A DNA stretch of 12,639 nucleotides from Verrucomicrobiota bacterium (lineage in GTDB: Bacteria; Verrucomicrobiota; Verrucomicrobiia; Limisphaerales; SXQI01): positions 1 through 12,639 of the forward strand of contig WBXJ01000061.1 in NCBI GenBank assembly GCA_008933045.1. The letters run 5' to 3'. A program made the position numbers and the translations under genes. Below are positions 1 to 6,727 of the stretch, piece by piece. The notes below the pieces were generated by a model. It saw only the letters and a list, made by a program, of their open reading frames with translations. It made no database searches and was not told the DNA's origin. Every line of letters starts with the position of its first letter. Within the stretch, counting starts at the first letter, position 1.

Positions 1-117
1 CTGATCTTCCCTTCCAATAATGTTTAGGTTTGACGACGGTTTGGTGTCGGCTTCGCAACGTTCCGGTAACACAGGCTTCACTTGCTTCGCGTTGTTTTTT
101 CCTCTTTGCTTGCGACC
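1..117. other. Left-edge non-coding stretch
   Basis: This is the sequence upstream of the methyltransferase gene. I see no convincing ORF, tRNA, hairpin or near-consensus promoter in it. The last 30 bases before the ATG at 118 are T/C-rich and carry no Shine-Dalgarno-like purine run. Any promoter is weak or lies left of the window. Confidence 0.4.
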
Positions 118-915
118 ATGAACGAAGCCTCCTGGGAGCATCGGAATCGGCTAGCTTACGACCAGCGTGCGCGTTCGGGTGCGCGGCATACCTGCTCTGT
201 CCTGGCCCACGACCTCGCCTGCCCGATGCCGATCATGGATCCGGAGGGCTGGATGGGCGGTTCGGTGCACGGTCAACGGGTGCTTTGTCTTGCTGCGGGC
301 GGTGGATTGCAAAGTGCTCTCATGGCGGCCGCGGGTGCCGTGGTGACCGTGTTCGACCTCAGTGGAGAGATGCTGGCAAAAGATGAGAAAGTAGCTCGAG
401 AACAAGGTCTCACAGTCAGAACTGTCCTCGGAAACATGGAAAACCTCACCGCGTTGGACGATGCGGCCTTTGATCTTGTCTGGCAGCCCGTTAGCACCTG
501 TTATGTGCCGGATTTAGGGAAGGTTTACCGTGAAGTGGCACGCGTTTTAGTCCCCGGCGGACTTTACATCGCCCAGCATAAACAACCCGCTAGTCTCCAA
601 GCCGATGCGTTGCCGGCAGCCACCGGCGGGTTTTTGGTTCGGGAGCGATACCATCGCTCGGGTCCGCTGCCGGAAACCCTTCCTTGTCTTCAACGCGAAT
701 CTGAGATGACGGAGTTCCTGCACACGTGGTCTGACTTGATCGGCGGCCTCGCTCGGTGTGGCTTTACGGTTCTTGATTTAGTCGAACCGCTTCAGCCTGC
801 GGAGGGTCCTTGGGGTGAACGTTGTCGATACCTGCCACCTTACGTGAAAATCAAAGCACAAAAAAGCGGGCAAGATCCGATCGAATCTCCCCGCTTCAAA
901 GTGTGGACGCCCTAA
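118..915 (+). CDS. Class I SAM-dependent methyltransferase
   Basis: Predicted 265-residue soluble, cytoplasmic methyltransferase that moves a methyl group from S-adenosylmethionine to an unknown substrate. A Rossmann-type motif I is visible at residues 55-63 (VLCLAAGGG), followed by an acidic residue ending strand 2 (D80 in VFDLS). The region around residues 107-133 (MENLTALDDAAFDLVWQ and after) fits motifs II/III, and VYREVARVLVPGGLYI at 137-152 is the classic post-motif III 'LRPGG' signature. Motif I is unusual: the first glycine of the common D-x-G-x-G-x-G pattern is alanine, and the preceding acidic position is cysteine. The N-terminal WEHRNRLAYDQRA resembles small-molecule methyltransferases. 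I chose the ATG at 118; an upstream in-frame TTG at 82 would add twelve residues unlike the family. The gene converges on frr with 8 bp between stops, and its last codons contain the terminator of that operon. Substrate cannot be inferred. Confidence 0.85.
   Translation: MNEASWEHRNRLAYDQRARSGARHTCSVLAHDLACPMPIMDPEGWMGGSVHGQRVLCLAAGGGLQSALMAAAGAVVTVFDLSGEMLAKDEKVAREQGLTVRTVLGNMENLTALDDAAFDLVWQPVSTCYVPDLGKVYREVARVLVPGGLYIAQHKQPASLQADALPAATGGFLVRERYHRSGPLPETLPCLQRESEMTEFLHTWSDLIGGLARCGFTVLDLVEPLQPAEGPWGERCRYLPPYVKIKAQKSGQDPIESPRFKVWTP
860..896 (-). terminator. Rho-independent terminator of pyrH-frr, nested in methyltransferase gene
   Basis: Read on the minus strand there is a 7-bp perfect stem, AAGCGGG (896-890) with CCCGCTT (870-864). 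Inside it an AGAT/ATCT mini-stem (888-885 with 876-873) narrows the loop to 8 nt. The descending arm runs into six consecutive T residues (865-860), giving the GC-stem plus U-tract layout of an intrinsic terminator. It starts 27 nt past the frr stop codon. On the plus strand there is no T-tract after the hairpin, so it should act only on the pyrH-frr transcript. It is embedded in the last codons of the convergent methyltransferase gene. Confidence 0.7.
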
Positions 916-923
916 CCCTTACC

Positions 924-1490
924 TCACACCGTCATGATTTCTTTTTCCTTGTGAGCTAGGTGCACGTCGATTTTTTTAATTGTGCTATCCGTGAGTTGCT
1001 GGATTTCCTTTTCCGCATGCTCGACCGCATCCTCAGTCACTCCACCATCCGTCTTAGCCTTTTTTAACGCTTCCATCGCCTCACGGCGGACATGGCGAAC
1101 TGAGACACGACCGTCCTCAGCCATTTTTTTTGCGATCTTGGAAAACTCTAATCGACGCTCGGTGCTCAACTCGGGCAGGACAATACGGATGCTTTTCTTA
1201 TCCACAGTGGGGTTCAAACCAAGGTTCGCCTTTTGGATGGCTTTTTCGATGGCGTGCACAGTGCTCGCATCCCAAGGTTGAACCACCAACATGCGTGATT
1301 CTGGCGTTGTGATTCCCGCCAACTCACGAATCCGCATGATTGATCCATACACATCCACTTGAATGTTTTCGATCAGTGAGGGCGATGCTTTGCCGGTTCG
1401 CACACCGATAAAATCATGCACTACCACCTGCTCTGTTTTTGTCATTTTCTCTTCGGCTTCGAAGATGATTTCGTCGATATCCATGGGCAT
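924..1490 (-). CDS. frr: Ribosome recycling factor
   Basis: Ribosome recycling factor, which works with EF-G in the cytoplasm to split the post-termination 70S complex so that subunits can be reused; essential in most bacteria. The product is 188 residues, close to the usual 185. Family landmarks are visible throughout: VRTGKASPSLIENIQVDVYG (30-49), VQPWDAS (70-76), IEKAIQKANLGLNP (81-94), IRIVLPELSTERR (101-113), VRHVRREAMEALKK (131-144) and the C-terminal IQQLTDSTIKKID...KEKEIM. The start is placed at the ATG at 1490 (MPMDIDEI). A second ATG at 1484 (MDIDEI) is almost equally good. An in-frame start at 1547 would overlap pyrH and add 19 non-family residues. No Shine-Dalgarno motif precedes either ATG, so translation may depend on coupling with pyrH, whose stop is 25 nt upstream. 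It is second in a pyrH-frr operon. Confidence 0.97.
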   Translation of the reverse strand: MPMDIDEIIFEAEEKMTKTEQVVVHDFIGVRTGKASPSLIENIQVDVYGSIMRIRELAGITTPESRMLVVQPWDASTVHAIEKAIQKANLGLNPTVDKKSIRIVLPELSTERRLEFSKIAKKMAEDGRVSVRHVRREAMEALKKAKTDGGVTEDAVEHAEKEIQQLTDSTIKKIDVHLAHKEKEIMTV

Positions 1491-1515
1491 AAAATTGAAG
1501 GAATTAGATAAACGA

Positions 1516-2265
1516 TCACGCAGTGACGGTGGTCCCGATAGGCTCACCCCTCACCACACGCACTAGGTTTCCCGCCTGATGAAAATCAAATACCACAATC
1601 GGAATGCGTGTATCCATGCACAACGAAAACGCCGTTGAATCCATCACTTTCAACTGCCGTTGTAACGCTTCCATATACGTTAAAGTCTCGAATTTCTGTG
1701 CCTTCGGATTCTTTTTCGGATCGCTATCGTAAATGCCGTCTACCTTGGTTGCCTTCAAAATCACCTCAGCACCAATCTCCGCTGCACGCAATGCCGAGGT
1801 GGTGTCCGTTGAAAAATAGGGGTTGCCGGTGCCACCGCCGAAAATTACGACACGGCCCTTCTCCAAATGCCGCACCGCCCGCCGCCGAATGTAGGACTCC
1901 GCCATCTGCGGAATGGCAATGGCTGTTTGCACTCGCGTTTGCACGCCTTGTTTTTCCAACGCATCTTGCAACGCGAGCGCATTGATCACCGTCGCCAACA
2001 TGCCCATATGGTCGCCCATCACGCGTTCAATCCCGCGTTCACTCCCTTGAATCCCTCGGAAGATATTACCACCCCCCACCACAATCACCACTTCCACGCC
2101 CATCTCCTTCACCTCGCGAACTTGACTCGCCATCTCATGGATCGCCTCGGGGCAAATACCCATGCCCGACTCCCCACCAATCGCTTCTCCGCTCAGTTTG
2201 AGTAAGATGCGTTTATACTTCGGCTTTGAAGTAGATTTCTTGGGACTTGGCTTGATTTTTGGCAT
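1516..2265 (-). CDS. pyrH: Uridylate (UMP) kinase
   Basis: UMP kinase of the amino-acid-kinase fold, a cytoplasmic hexamer that phosphorylates UMP to UDP in pyrimidine nucleotide synthesis. Of the 249 residues, the core matches the bacterial family: LLKLSGEAIGG (21-31), VVIVVGGGNIFRG (59-71), the DHMGMLATVINALALQDAL segment (85-103), FGGGTGNPYFSTDT (142-155), ATKVDGIYDSDPKKNP (172-187) and MDSTAFSLC (208-216). It carries a roughly 15-residue Lys/Ser/Pro-rich extension before the conserved YKRILLKL. No internal Met offers a later start, so the extension is probably real. frr follows after 25 nt, the usual partner. The rpsB and tsf genes that often precede pyrH are absent; a divergent esterase gene is there instead. 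No Shine-Dalgarno is visible. Confidence 0.97.
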   Translation of the reverse strand: MPKIKPSPKKSTSKPKYKRILLKLSGEAIGGESGMGICPEAIHEMASQVREVKEMGVEVVIVVGGGNIFRGIQGSERGIERVMGDHMGMLATVINALALQDALEKQGVQTRVQTAIAIPQMAESYIRRRAVRHLEKGRVVIFGGGTGNPYFSTDTTSALRAAEIGAEVILKATKVDGIYDSDPKKNPKAQKFETLTYMEALQRQLKVMDSTAFSLCMDTRIPIVVFDFHQAGNLVRVVRGEPIGTTVTA

Positions 2266-2275
2266 CAGATTCTGG

Positions 2276-2287
2276 GGTCGATCGACC
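2276..2287. repeat. 12-bp perfect palindrome upstream of pyrH
   Basis: GGTCGATCGACC is a perfect 12-bp palindrome centred at 2281/2282, ending 11 bp before the pyrH ATG on the minus strand. It lies in the pyrH 5' leader and could be a dimeric regulator site, but a palindrome of this size can also arise by chance and has no loop for a stable hairpin. Function is unproven. Confidence 0.3.
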
Positions 2288-2376
2288 TAGGACATTTACC
2301 ACCGTTACAAAAGCTACATCTAACTAAGCCCTTGTCGCGCCAAATGTCAAATCTAGGTGAATTTAAAATCCCCGAA

Positions 2377-2406
2377 TTGACATTGCATCCTTTACGTCCA
2401 AACAAT
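2377..2406 (+). promoter_or_regulatory. Candidate promoter of the esterase gene (leaderless geometry)
   Basis: A consensus -35 hexamer TTGACA (2377-2382) is followed after 18 bp by AACAAT (2401-2406), a 4-of-6 match to TATAAT. With normal spacing transcription would start at about 2413, one base before the esterase ATG at 2414, so the mRNA would have essentially no leader. This agrees with the absence of a Shine-Dalgarno motif there. The -35 is strong; the -10 is weak. Confidence 0.4.
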
Positions 2407-2413
2407 CAAACCA

Positions 2414-3949
2414 ATGACTACTCATCGACTCAAACCAACTTGGTGTGCTCTCGCGGCTTTAATCTTGTGGACGGCTTCTGCCCTCGCTGATGTCCGCCTT
2501 CACTCCCTTTTCACCGATCACATGGTCCTGCAACGTGGCCAAATTGTCCCTATCTGGGGCTGGGCCGATGAAGGCGAGACCGTGAATGTCATCTTCCGAG
2601 GCCAAATCGCCACTACCACCGCCCAAAATGGAAAATGGATCGTCTACTTCCCAAAACAAAAAGCGGGCGGCCCCGAGGTAATCTCTGTCCAAGGGAAGAA
2701 CCAGATTGAGGTCAAAGACGTCCTGATCGGCGAGGTCTGGATTTGCTCCGGTCAATCGAACATGGAATGGTCATTACGCGCTTCCTTCCAGTCTGAGACC
2801 GCCATCAGCACCTCTGCAAATTCCCAACTCCGGCTTTTCAGTGTCCCCAAGCTCAAATCCGATGCGCCCGTCGAGGATGTCAAAGCTCATTGGGAAGTAT
2901 CCGCACCCGAGACTGTCCCAGGGTTTTCTGCCGTGGCTTACTTTTTTGGTCGTGAACTGCAGAAATCCCTGGGTGTCCCCGTCGGCCTGATTCATACCTC
3001 CTGGGGAGGTTCTCCTGCGGAGGTCTGGATGAGCGAAGCCGCCCTCTCCGCGAATCCTGATCACAAACGTGATATCCTCGATTCTTATGCAGGCAAAGTC
3101 GCACAGATCAAGGACGCCATCGCCCTATGGGAAAAAGAAAACACTGAAGCCAAGGCGGCCGGCAAACCCATGACCCGAAACAGGCCCGGCCTCGGCTGGA
3201 AACCCACCGAGCTTTACAACGGCATGATTGCCCCCTTGCTCCCTTACAGCATTGCCGGAGCGATCTGGTATCAAGGCGAATCCAACGCCGGCCGAGCATG
3301 GCAATACCGTGACCTGTTCGCCCAAATGATCCTGAATTGGCGTCAAGATTTCAACCAACCGGAACTTCCGTTCCTCGCCGTTCAACTGGCTCCTTGGGAC
3401 AAAAACCGTAAACGTTCCATCGTCGAGATTGCCGCCGCTCCGGGTGACAGCGATTGGGCCGAACTCCGGGAAGCCCAAGACTACTCCGCCAAAGTCCTGA
3501 AAAATGTGGGCATAGCCGTCATCACCGATGTTGGTGATAAAGATGATATCCACCCCAGCAAAAAAGAGCCCGTCGGCGCCCGTCTCGCTCTCGCGGCACA
3601 AAAAATTGCTTATAAAAAGAACATCGTCTGGACTGGGCCGACCTACGACCAAGTGCAATTCAAAAAAGGCCAAGCCATTGTTACATTTAAAAATACCGGT
3701 TCAGGTCTCGAAACCCGAATGGGTCAGGTCAGCGGTTTCTCCGTCGCGGGGGTTGACCAGAAGTTTCATTGGGCCAAGGCTGAAATCGCTGGCAAAAAAG
3801 TCATCGTTAGCAGCACCGCCGTCCCACAGCCCGTCGCCGTCCGGTTTGGTTGGGCCGACTATCCCGTCGTTGACCTCTGGAACAACGAAGGTCTTCCCGC
3901 CTCCCCCTTCCGCACCGATGATTTCCTGCTCACTACAAAACCGAAGTAA
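2414..3949 (+). CDS. Secreted sialate O-acetylesterase-like SGNH hydrolase
   Basis: A 511-residue exported carbohydrate esterase, probably removing acetyl groups from sialic acid or other acetylated glycans. A signal peptide is clear: basic MTTHRLK, a hydrophobic stretch (about 11-21), then ASALA with cleavage after residue 25. The family N-terminus LFTDHMVLQRG (32-42) is followed by a beta-rich region. The SASA catalytic domain then carries GEVWICSGQSNMEWS (106-120) with nucleophile S115, the IWYQGESNAG block (284-293) typical of the oxyanion region, and DDIHP (377-381) holding the likely catalytic His380 and Asp. Length and order fit family members of about 480-650 residues. The gene stands alone, divergent from pyrH and convergent with a secreted protease. 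No sialic-acid catabolic genes are nearby, so plant- or algal-glycan acetyl esters are equally possible substrates. Confidence 0.9.
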   Translation: MTTHRLKPTWCALAALILWTASALADVRLHSLFTDHMVLQRGQIVPIWGWADEGETVNVIFRGQIATTTAQNGKWIVYFPKQKAGGPEVISVQGKNQIEVKDVLIGEVWICSGQSNMEWSLRASFQSETAISTSANSQLRLFSVPKLKSDAPVEDVKAHWEVSAPETVPGFSAVAYFFGRELQKSLGVPVGLIHTSWGGSPAEVWMSEAALSANPDHKRDILDSYAGKVAQIKDAIALWEKENTEAKAAGKPMTRNRPGLGWKPTELYNGMIAPLLPYSIAGAIWYQGESNAGRAWQYRDLFAQMILNWRQDFNQPELPFLAVQLAPWDKNRKRSIVEIAAAPGDSDWAELREAQDYSAKVLKNVGIAVITDVGDKDDIHPSKKEPVGARLALAAQKIAYKKNIVWTGPTYDQVQFKKGQAIVTFKNTGSGLETRMGQVSGFSVAGVDQKFHWAKAEIAGKKVIVSSTAVPQPVAVRFGWADYPVVDLWNNEGLPASPFRTDDFLLTTKPK

Positions 3950-3973
3950 GTCATCCCACAGTTCTGTAGCTGT

Positions 3974-6628
3974 TTAGGGGGACTGGTTGCGCTTGATTCG
4001 AAAGAATCGGAGGCTTTTTGCCTCTGGGTTGTTGATCCATTCGGTTTCTGTGGAGCGTGCTTTCACGGTGGCGACGAGGTTGGGGTGGGTTTGGACATCG
4101 GTGTAACCCCATACTTCGTAGGTGTCGCCGGGCGTACTCGGCCAACTGAGCCGCAGCCGACTGGCGTCGAGCGGGGCGACTTCCAGCGTGAACGCCACGT
4201 CCTCAGTCATCGGATTGGTTCCCATGAGGAACTCTCGCATCGTGCTGACTCCATCCCGGTCAGGATCGTCTGCGGGTCCGTATTTGAGGGTGGATAAGTG
4301 GGTTCGTTCCCAATTGTCATCGAGTCCGTCCCTGTCTGAATCTTGAATCGCCGTGCCTCTCCATTCCACGGTCACCCCCATGACGGAACCGTTCTCCGAG
4401 GCACGTTGGTCTTGCACCCTGATTTTCCAAATTCCGAGGCTGCTTTCGAAAAAGTGATGGGTGCTGGTGTAGGTCCACCCGATGGGTCCGGCGGTATTGT
4501 CCGTGTTTTTGAACTGGAGCAGGCTTGAGGTGCCCGCAGGTGAGATCAGGGTGATCCGGAGATCGCCTCGGCGCGGATGGTCACTGTCTACCCTCACCCT
4601 TACATGCTCCAGAAGGAGGGGTGTGGTCATGTCAAACGAGTAGTTCGCCGAGTTCTCAGCATTGGCACCGTTGAATCGGGCCTTCACGAAATAACCGTTC
4701 GAAGTACTCAGTTCTCGTCCGATCTCCTCTCCATCTTCCTGACCGATAAACACCGCTGGAATGGAGGTAAAGTCCGTGAGGCCCATGGTGAAAACAGCGG
4801 TTGCATCTCGATTGTTATAGATGATAGCCATTTCCGCCCCGAGGCGTGCTGCATTTTCAATTTTCTCGTAAAAATAATTCCCGCCACGCTGGATAAAAGC
4901 CGCTTTGCCGTGAAGATCTCCGGTATACACACCATCTGCTCGACCAATATCGATGAGGCTCAGAAAACCGATGTCACGCTCGGCTTCAGGGCCTAGCGAA
5001 GAAACGGCCGAGGGAAACTGTTGGCCTGTCACTCCTTTGATTTCGACCAATGGCTTTTCAGGAATCTGGAGTATCTTCTTGTTGGTTTGTGTCAGGATTA
5101 CTTGGGGAGGTCGGTTGGACCACGATTGGGCGATACGCACGGCCTGTCCGGCATCAGGTACGCCAAATCCTACGTTGTGACTCACCCTAAAACCGGCACC
5201 ATTGGTGCGGAGATCGGGATCTGCGAGATCGGAGTGACGCGCCGACAAAATCAGGATTTGTTGCACGTCGCGCACGGTGAGTAGTGGGTTGGTACCTAAG
5301 ATCAGGGCTACGACACCAGCGATCTGTGGGCTGGATGCGGAGGTGCCGTTGAAGCCTGCATTCCCAAACACGTAATCAGCCGAGTCATCTACTGGGCTGA
5401 TGGTTGAGTTGTAACCCTTGGCACCTGTGCGATCCGTGCTGATCACGTTGGAGTAACCTCCACTCGGATCTCCACTCGGTGCGGCGACGAGGAGACTGGC
5501 TCCGCGTGTGGAGTAACTGGTTACTCGGCCATCCTGACGCACGGCTGCCACAGCGATGACTCGGGGGTCGCTGATTGCCGCTTCATCGTTTGAATTCGAC
5601 GCCCCGCCCTTGTCGTTGCCGCCAGCCCGCACGATCACCACGCCCCGCCCTTGCCGGCCTCGGGTGAAAGCATTTTCGATCCCCAAATCTTCCAAGGTCG
5701 AGAGCGGTGTTTGGGCGAAGCCTTCGGTTCCCCAACTGTGATTCTGAACCGAAACCACGTTCGATTGGAACTGGTACATGTCCATGAAATCTTCGTCCGA
5801 AAGCGTGTCCGAACCCAGAATCACCCAACTCGCCAGACCTGCCTGAGGTGCGACTCCCGCGATGCCTATTTGATTTCCGCCGCGTGCGACGGCAAGCCCT
5901 GCAACGGCAGTCCCATGGTTAGCCAGAGGAGGAATTGGCAGGGGCTGATCATTGGGATAACCATTGGCAAGTTTCGTATAAAAATTGAAGTGCGGCTGAT
6001 GCATCGCGGGCGCGGATAGGTCAGGGTGATCCAACTGCACCCCTTCATCCCCGATGGCAACGACAACTCCCGCACCTTGGCTGATCGGCCACGCGGCTCG
6101 AACATTTAGATCGATCCCTAACGCGACGCCGTTAGTGTTCCGCTGATCAAGCGACCATTGTTGATCGAAATACGGATCATTAGGTAAAGGGGCGTAGGCA
6201 GCCCGCCGTGCATACGATCGACGGATCACGGGATAACTCGCGAGGATGCCCGGAAACTGCCCAAGGCTGGCGGCCGCTTCGAGCGCGGACTGAGCGTCTA
6301 GAGCCTGAAGGACAAAGGTTTGAGCATCCAACTTGCGAGAAACCTGCAAACCGTGGGCTACTAAAAGCGTGGATAAAACGCTGGAATCCCTCAACCGAAG
6401 AGCCACACGGTCGCCCAAATAAACAGCTCCATCACGTTGATCGGAACTGCGGACACGTAACCATGTGCCACTGGTCGCAGAGGCACGTAAAGGTGCAGTC
6501 GAAGGCAGAAGCTCGTAACGTACGGGTTGTGGCTGATAAACCTGAAAAGAAACAGCGTTGGCCTCCGCTCCTAAGAGAAAACCGAACGTAAGCACAAGGC
6601 CACTACCCTTTGAGATGATGTTGATCAA
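3974..6628 (-). CDS. Secreted kexin-like subtilase (S8) with PA, P and Ca-loop regions
   Basis: A predicted exported 884-residue serine protease. Order: signal peptide 1-25 (hydrophobic 10-20, cleavage after AEANA); propeptide about 26-140 ending in a basic RRSYARR stretch; mature start NDPYFDQQWSL (150-160). In the catalytic domain the triad is D194 (AIGDEGVQLDHPDL), H238 (NHGTAVAG) and S430 (NGTSASSPQIAG), with oxyanion N338 (RAGGN). Catalytic-domain phrases such as GRQGRGVVIVRAGGN and LTVRDVQQILILSARHSD resemble the kexin/furin branch. A PA domain follows (about 572-635, GKAAFIQRGGNYFYEKIENA and TSIPAVFIGQEDG), then a P/Homo B domain (about 660-760, DHPRRGDLRITLISPAGT). Next come two acidic calcium loops, DSDRDGLDDNWE (763-774) and DDPDRDGV (787-794), and a C-terminal beta module (about 812-880). 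The start codon is TTG: an in-frame TGA lies 30 nt upstream and no ATG/GTG intervenes. A GTG 11 codons later would remove the only positive charge of the signal peptide. Confidence 0.9.
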   Translation of the reverse strand: MINIISKGSGLVLTFGFLLGAEANAVSFQVYQPQPVRYELLPSTAPLRASATSGTWLRVRSSDQRDGAVYLGDRVALRLRDSSVLSTLLVAHGLQVSRKLDAQTFVLQALDAQSALEAAASLGQFPGILASYPVIRRSYARRAAYAPLPNDPYFDQQWSLDQRNTNGVALGIDLNVRAAWPISQGAGVVVAIGDEGVQLDHPDLSAPAMHQPHFNFYTKLANGYPNDQPLPIPPLANHGTAVAGLAVARGGNQIGIAGVAPQAGLASWVILGSDTLSDEDFMDMYQFQSNVVSVQNHSWGTEGFAQTPLSTLEDLGIENAFTRGRQGRGVVIVRAGGNDKGGASNSNDEAAISDPRVIAVAAVRQDGRVTSYSTRGASLLVAAPSGDPSGGYSNVISTDRTGAKGYNSTISPVDDSADYVFGNAGFNGTSASSPQIAGVVALILGTNPLLTVRDVQQILILSARHSDLADPDLRTNGAGFRVSHNVGFGVPDAGQAVRIAQSWSNRPPQVILTQTNKKILQIPEKPLVEIKGVTGQQFPSAVSSLGPEAERDIGFLSLIDIGRADGVYTGDLHGKAAFIQRGGNYFYEKIENAARLGAEMAIIYNNRDATAVFTMGLTDFTSIPAVFIGQEDGEEIGRELSTSNGYFVKARFNGANAENSANYSFDMTTPLLLEHVRVRVDSDHPRRGDLRITLISPAGTSSLLQFKNTDNTAGPIGWTYTSTHHFFESSLGIWKIRVQDQRASENGSVMGVTVEWRGTAIQDSDRDGLDDNWERTHLSTLKYGPADDPDRDGVSTMREFLMGTNPMTEDVAFTLEVAPLDASRLRLSWPSTPGDTYEVWGYTDVQTHPNLVATVKARSTETEWINNPEAKSLRFFRIKRNQSP

Positions 6629-6727
6629 AGCTTCAGGAAAAGTAACCTTAGCAAATCAACCCGAAAACAAATACGTAAAAAATCGGGTCTAGCTTGCTCG
6701 CCCGTCTGATTACCTTATAGTCGAGGT
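6629..6727. other. Divergent intergenic region protease/dprA with inverted repeat
   Basis: This 99-bp spacer carries both upstream regions. It contains a 6-bp perfect inverted repeat, ACCCGA (6659-6664) and TCGGGT (6683-6688), separated by 18 AT-rich bases that include TACGTA. A transcription factor could bind it, but six-base arms are weak evidence. CTTATAG near 6714-6720 reads as a -10-like element in both directions (TATAGT on plus, TATAAG on minus). No Shine-Dalgarno sits at a proper distance from the protease TTG. Confidence 0.35.
6694..6721 (+). promoter_or_regulatory. Candidate dprA promoter (leaderless geometry)
   Basis: A -10 element TATAGT (6716-6721, 5 of 6 to consensus) follows TTGCTC (6694-6699, 3 of 6) after 16 bp. 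Normal -10 to +1 spacing puts the start of transcription exactly on the A of the dprA ATG at 6728, giving a leaderless mRNA. The only Shine-Dalgarno-like bases, GAGG at 6723-6726, are one base from the ATG and too close to act normally. Confidence 0.4.

Noticed and set aside
1491..1547. Upstream start extending frr to 207 residues
   Set aside because: The added residues overlap the pyrH coding end and do not match the family; ATG 1490 or 1484 gives the usual length.
3125..3673. 182-codon minus-strand frame inside the esterase gene
   Set aside because: It is a shadow of a gene with clear catalytic motifs on the plus strand; its protein shows no family features.
3950..3973. Possible terminator between the convergent esterase and protease genes
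   Set aside because: Only a 4-bp ACAG/CTGT pairing is present, with no T-tract; too weak.
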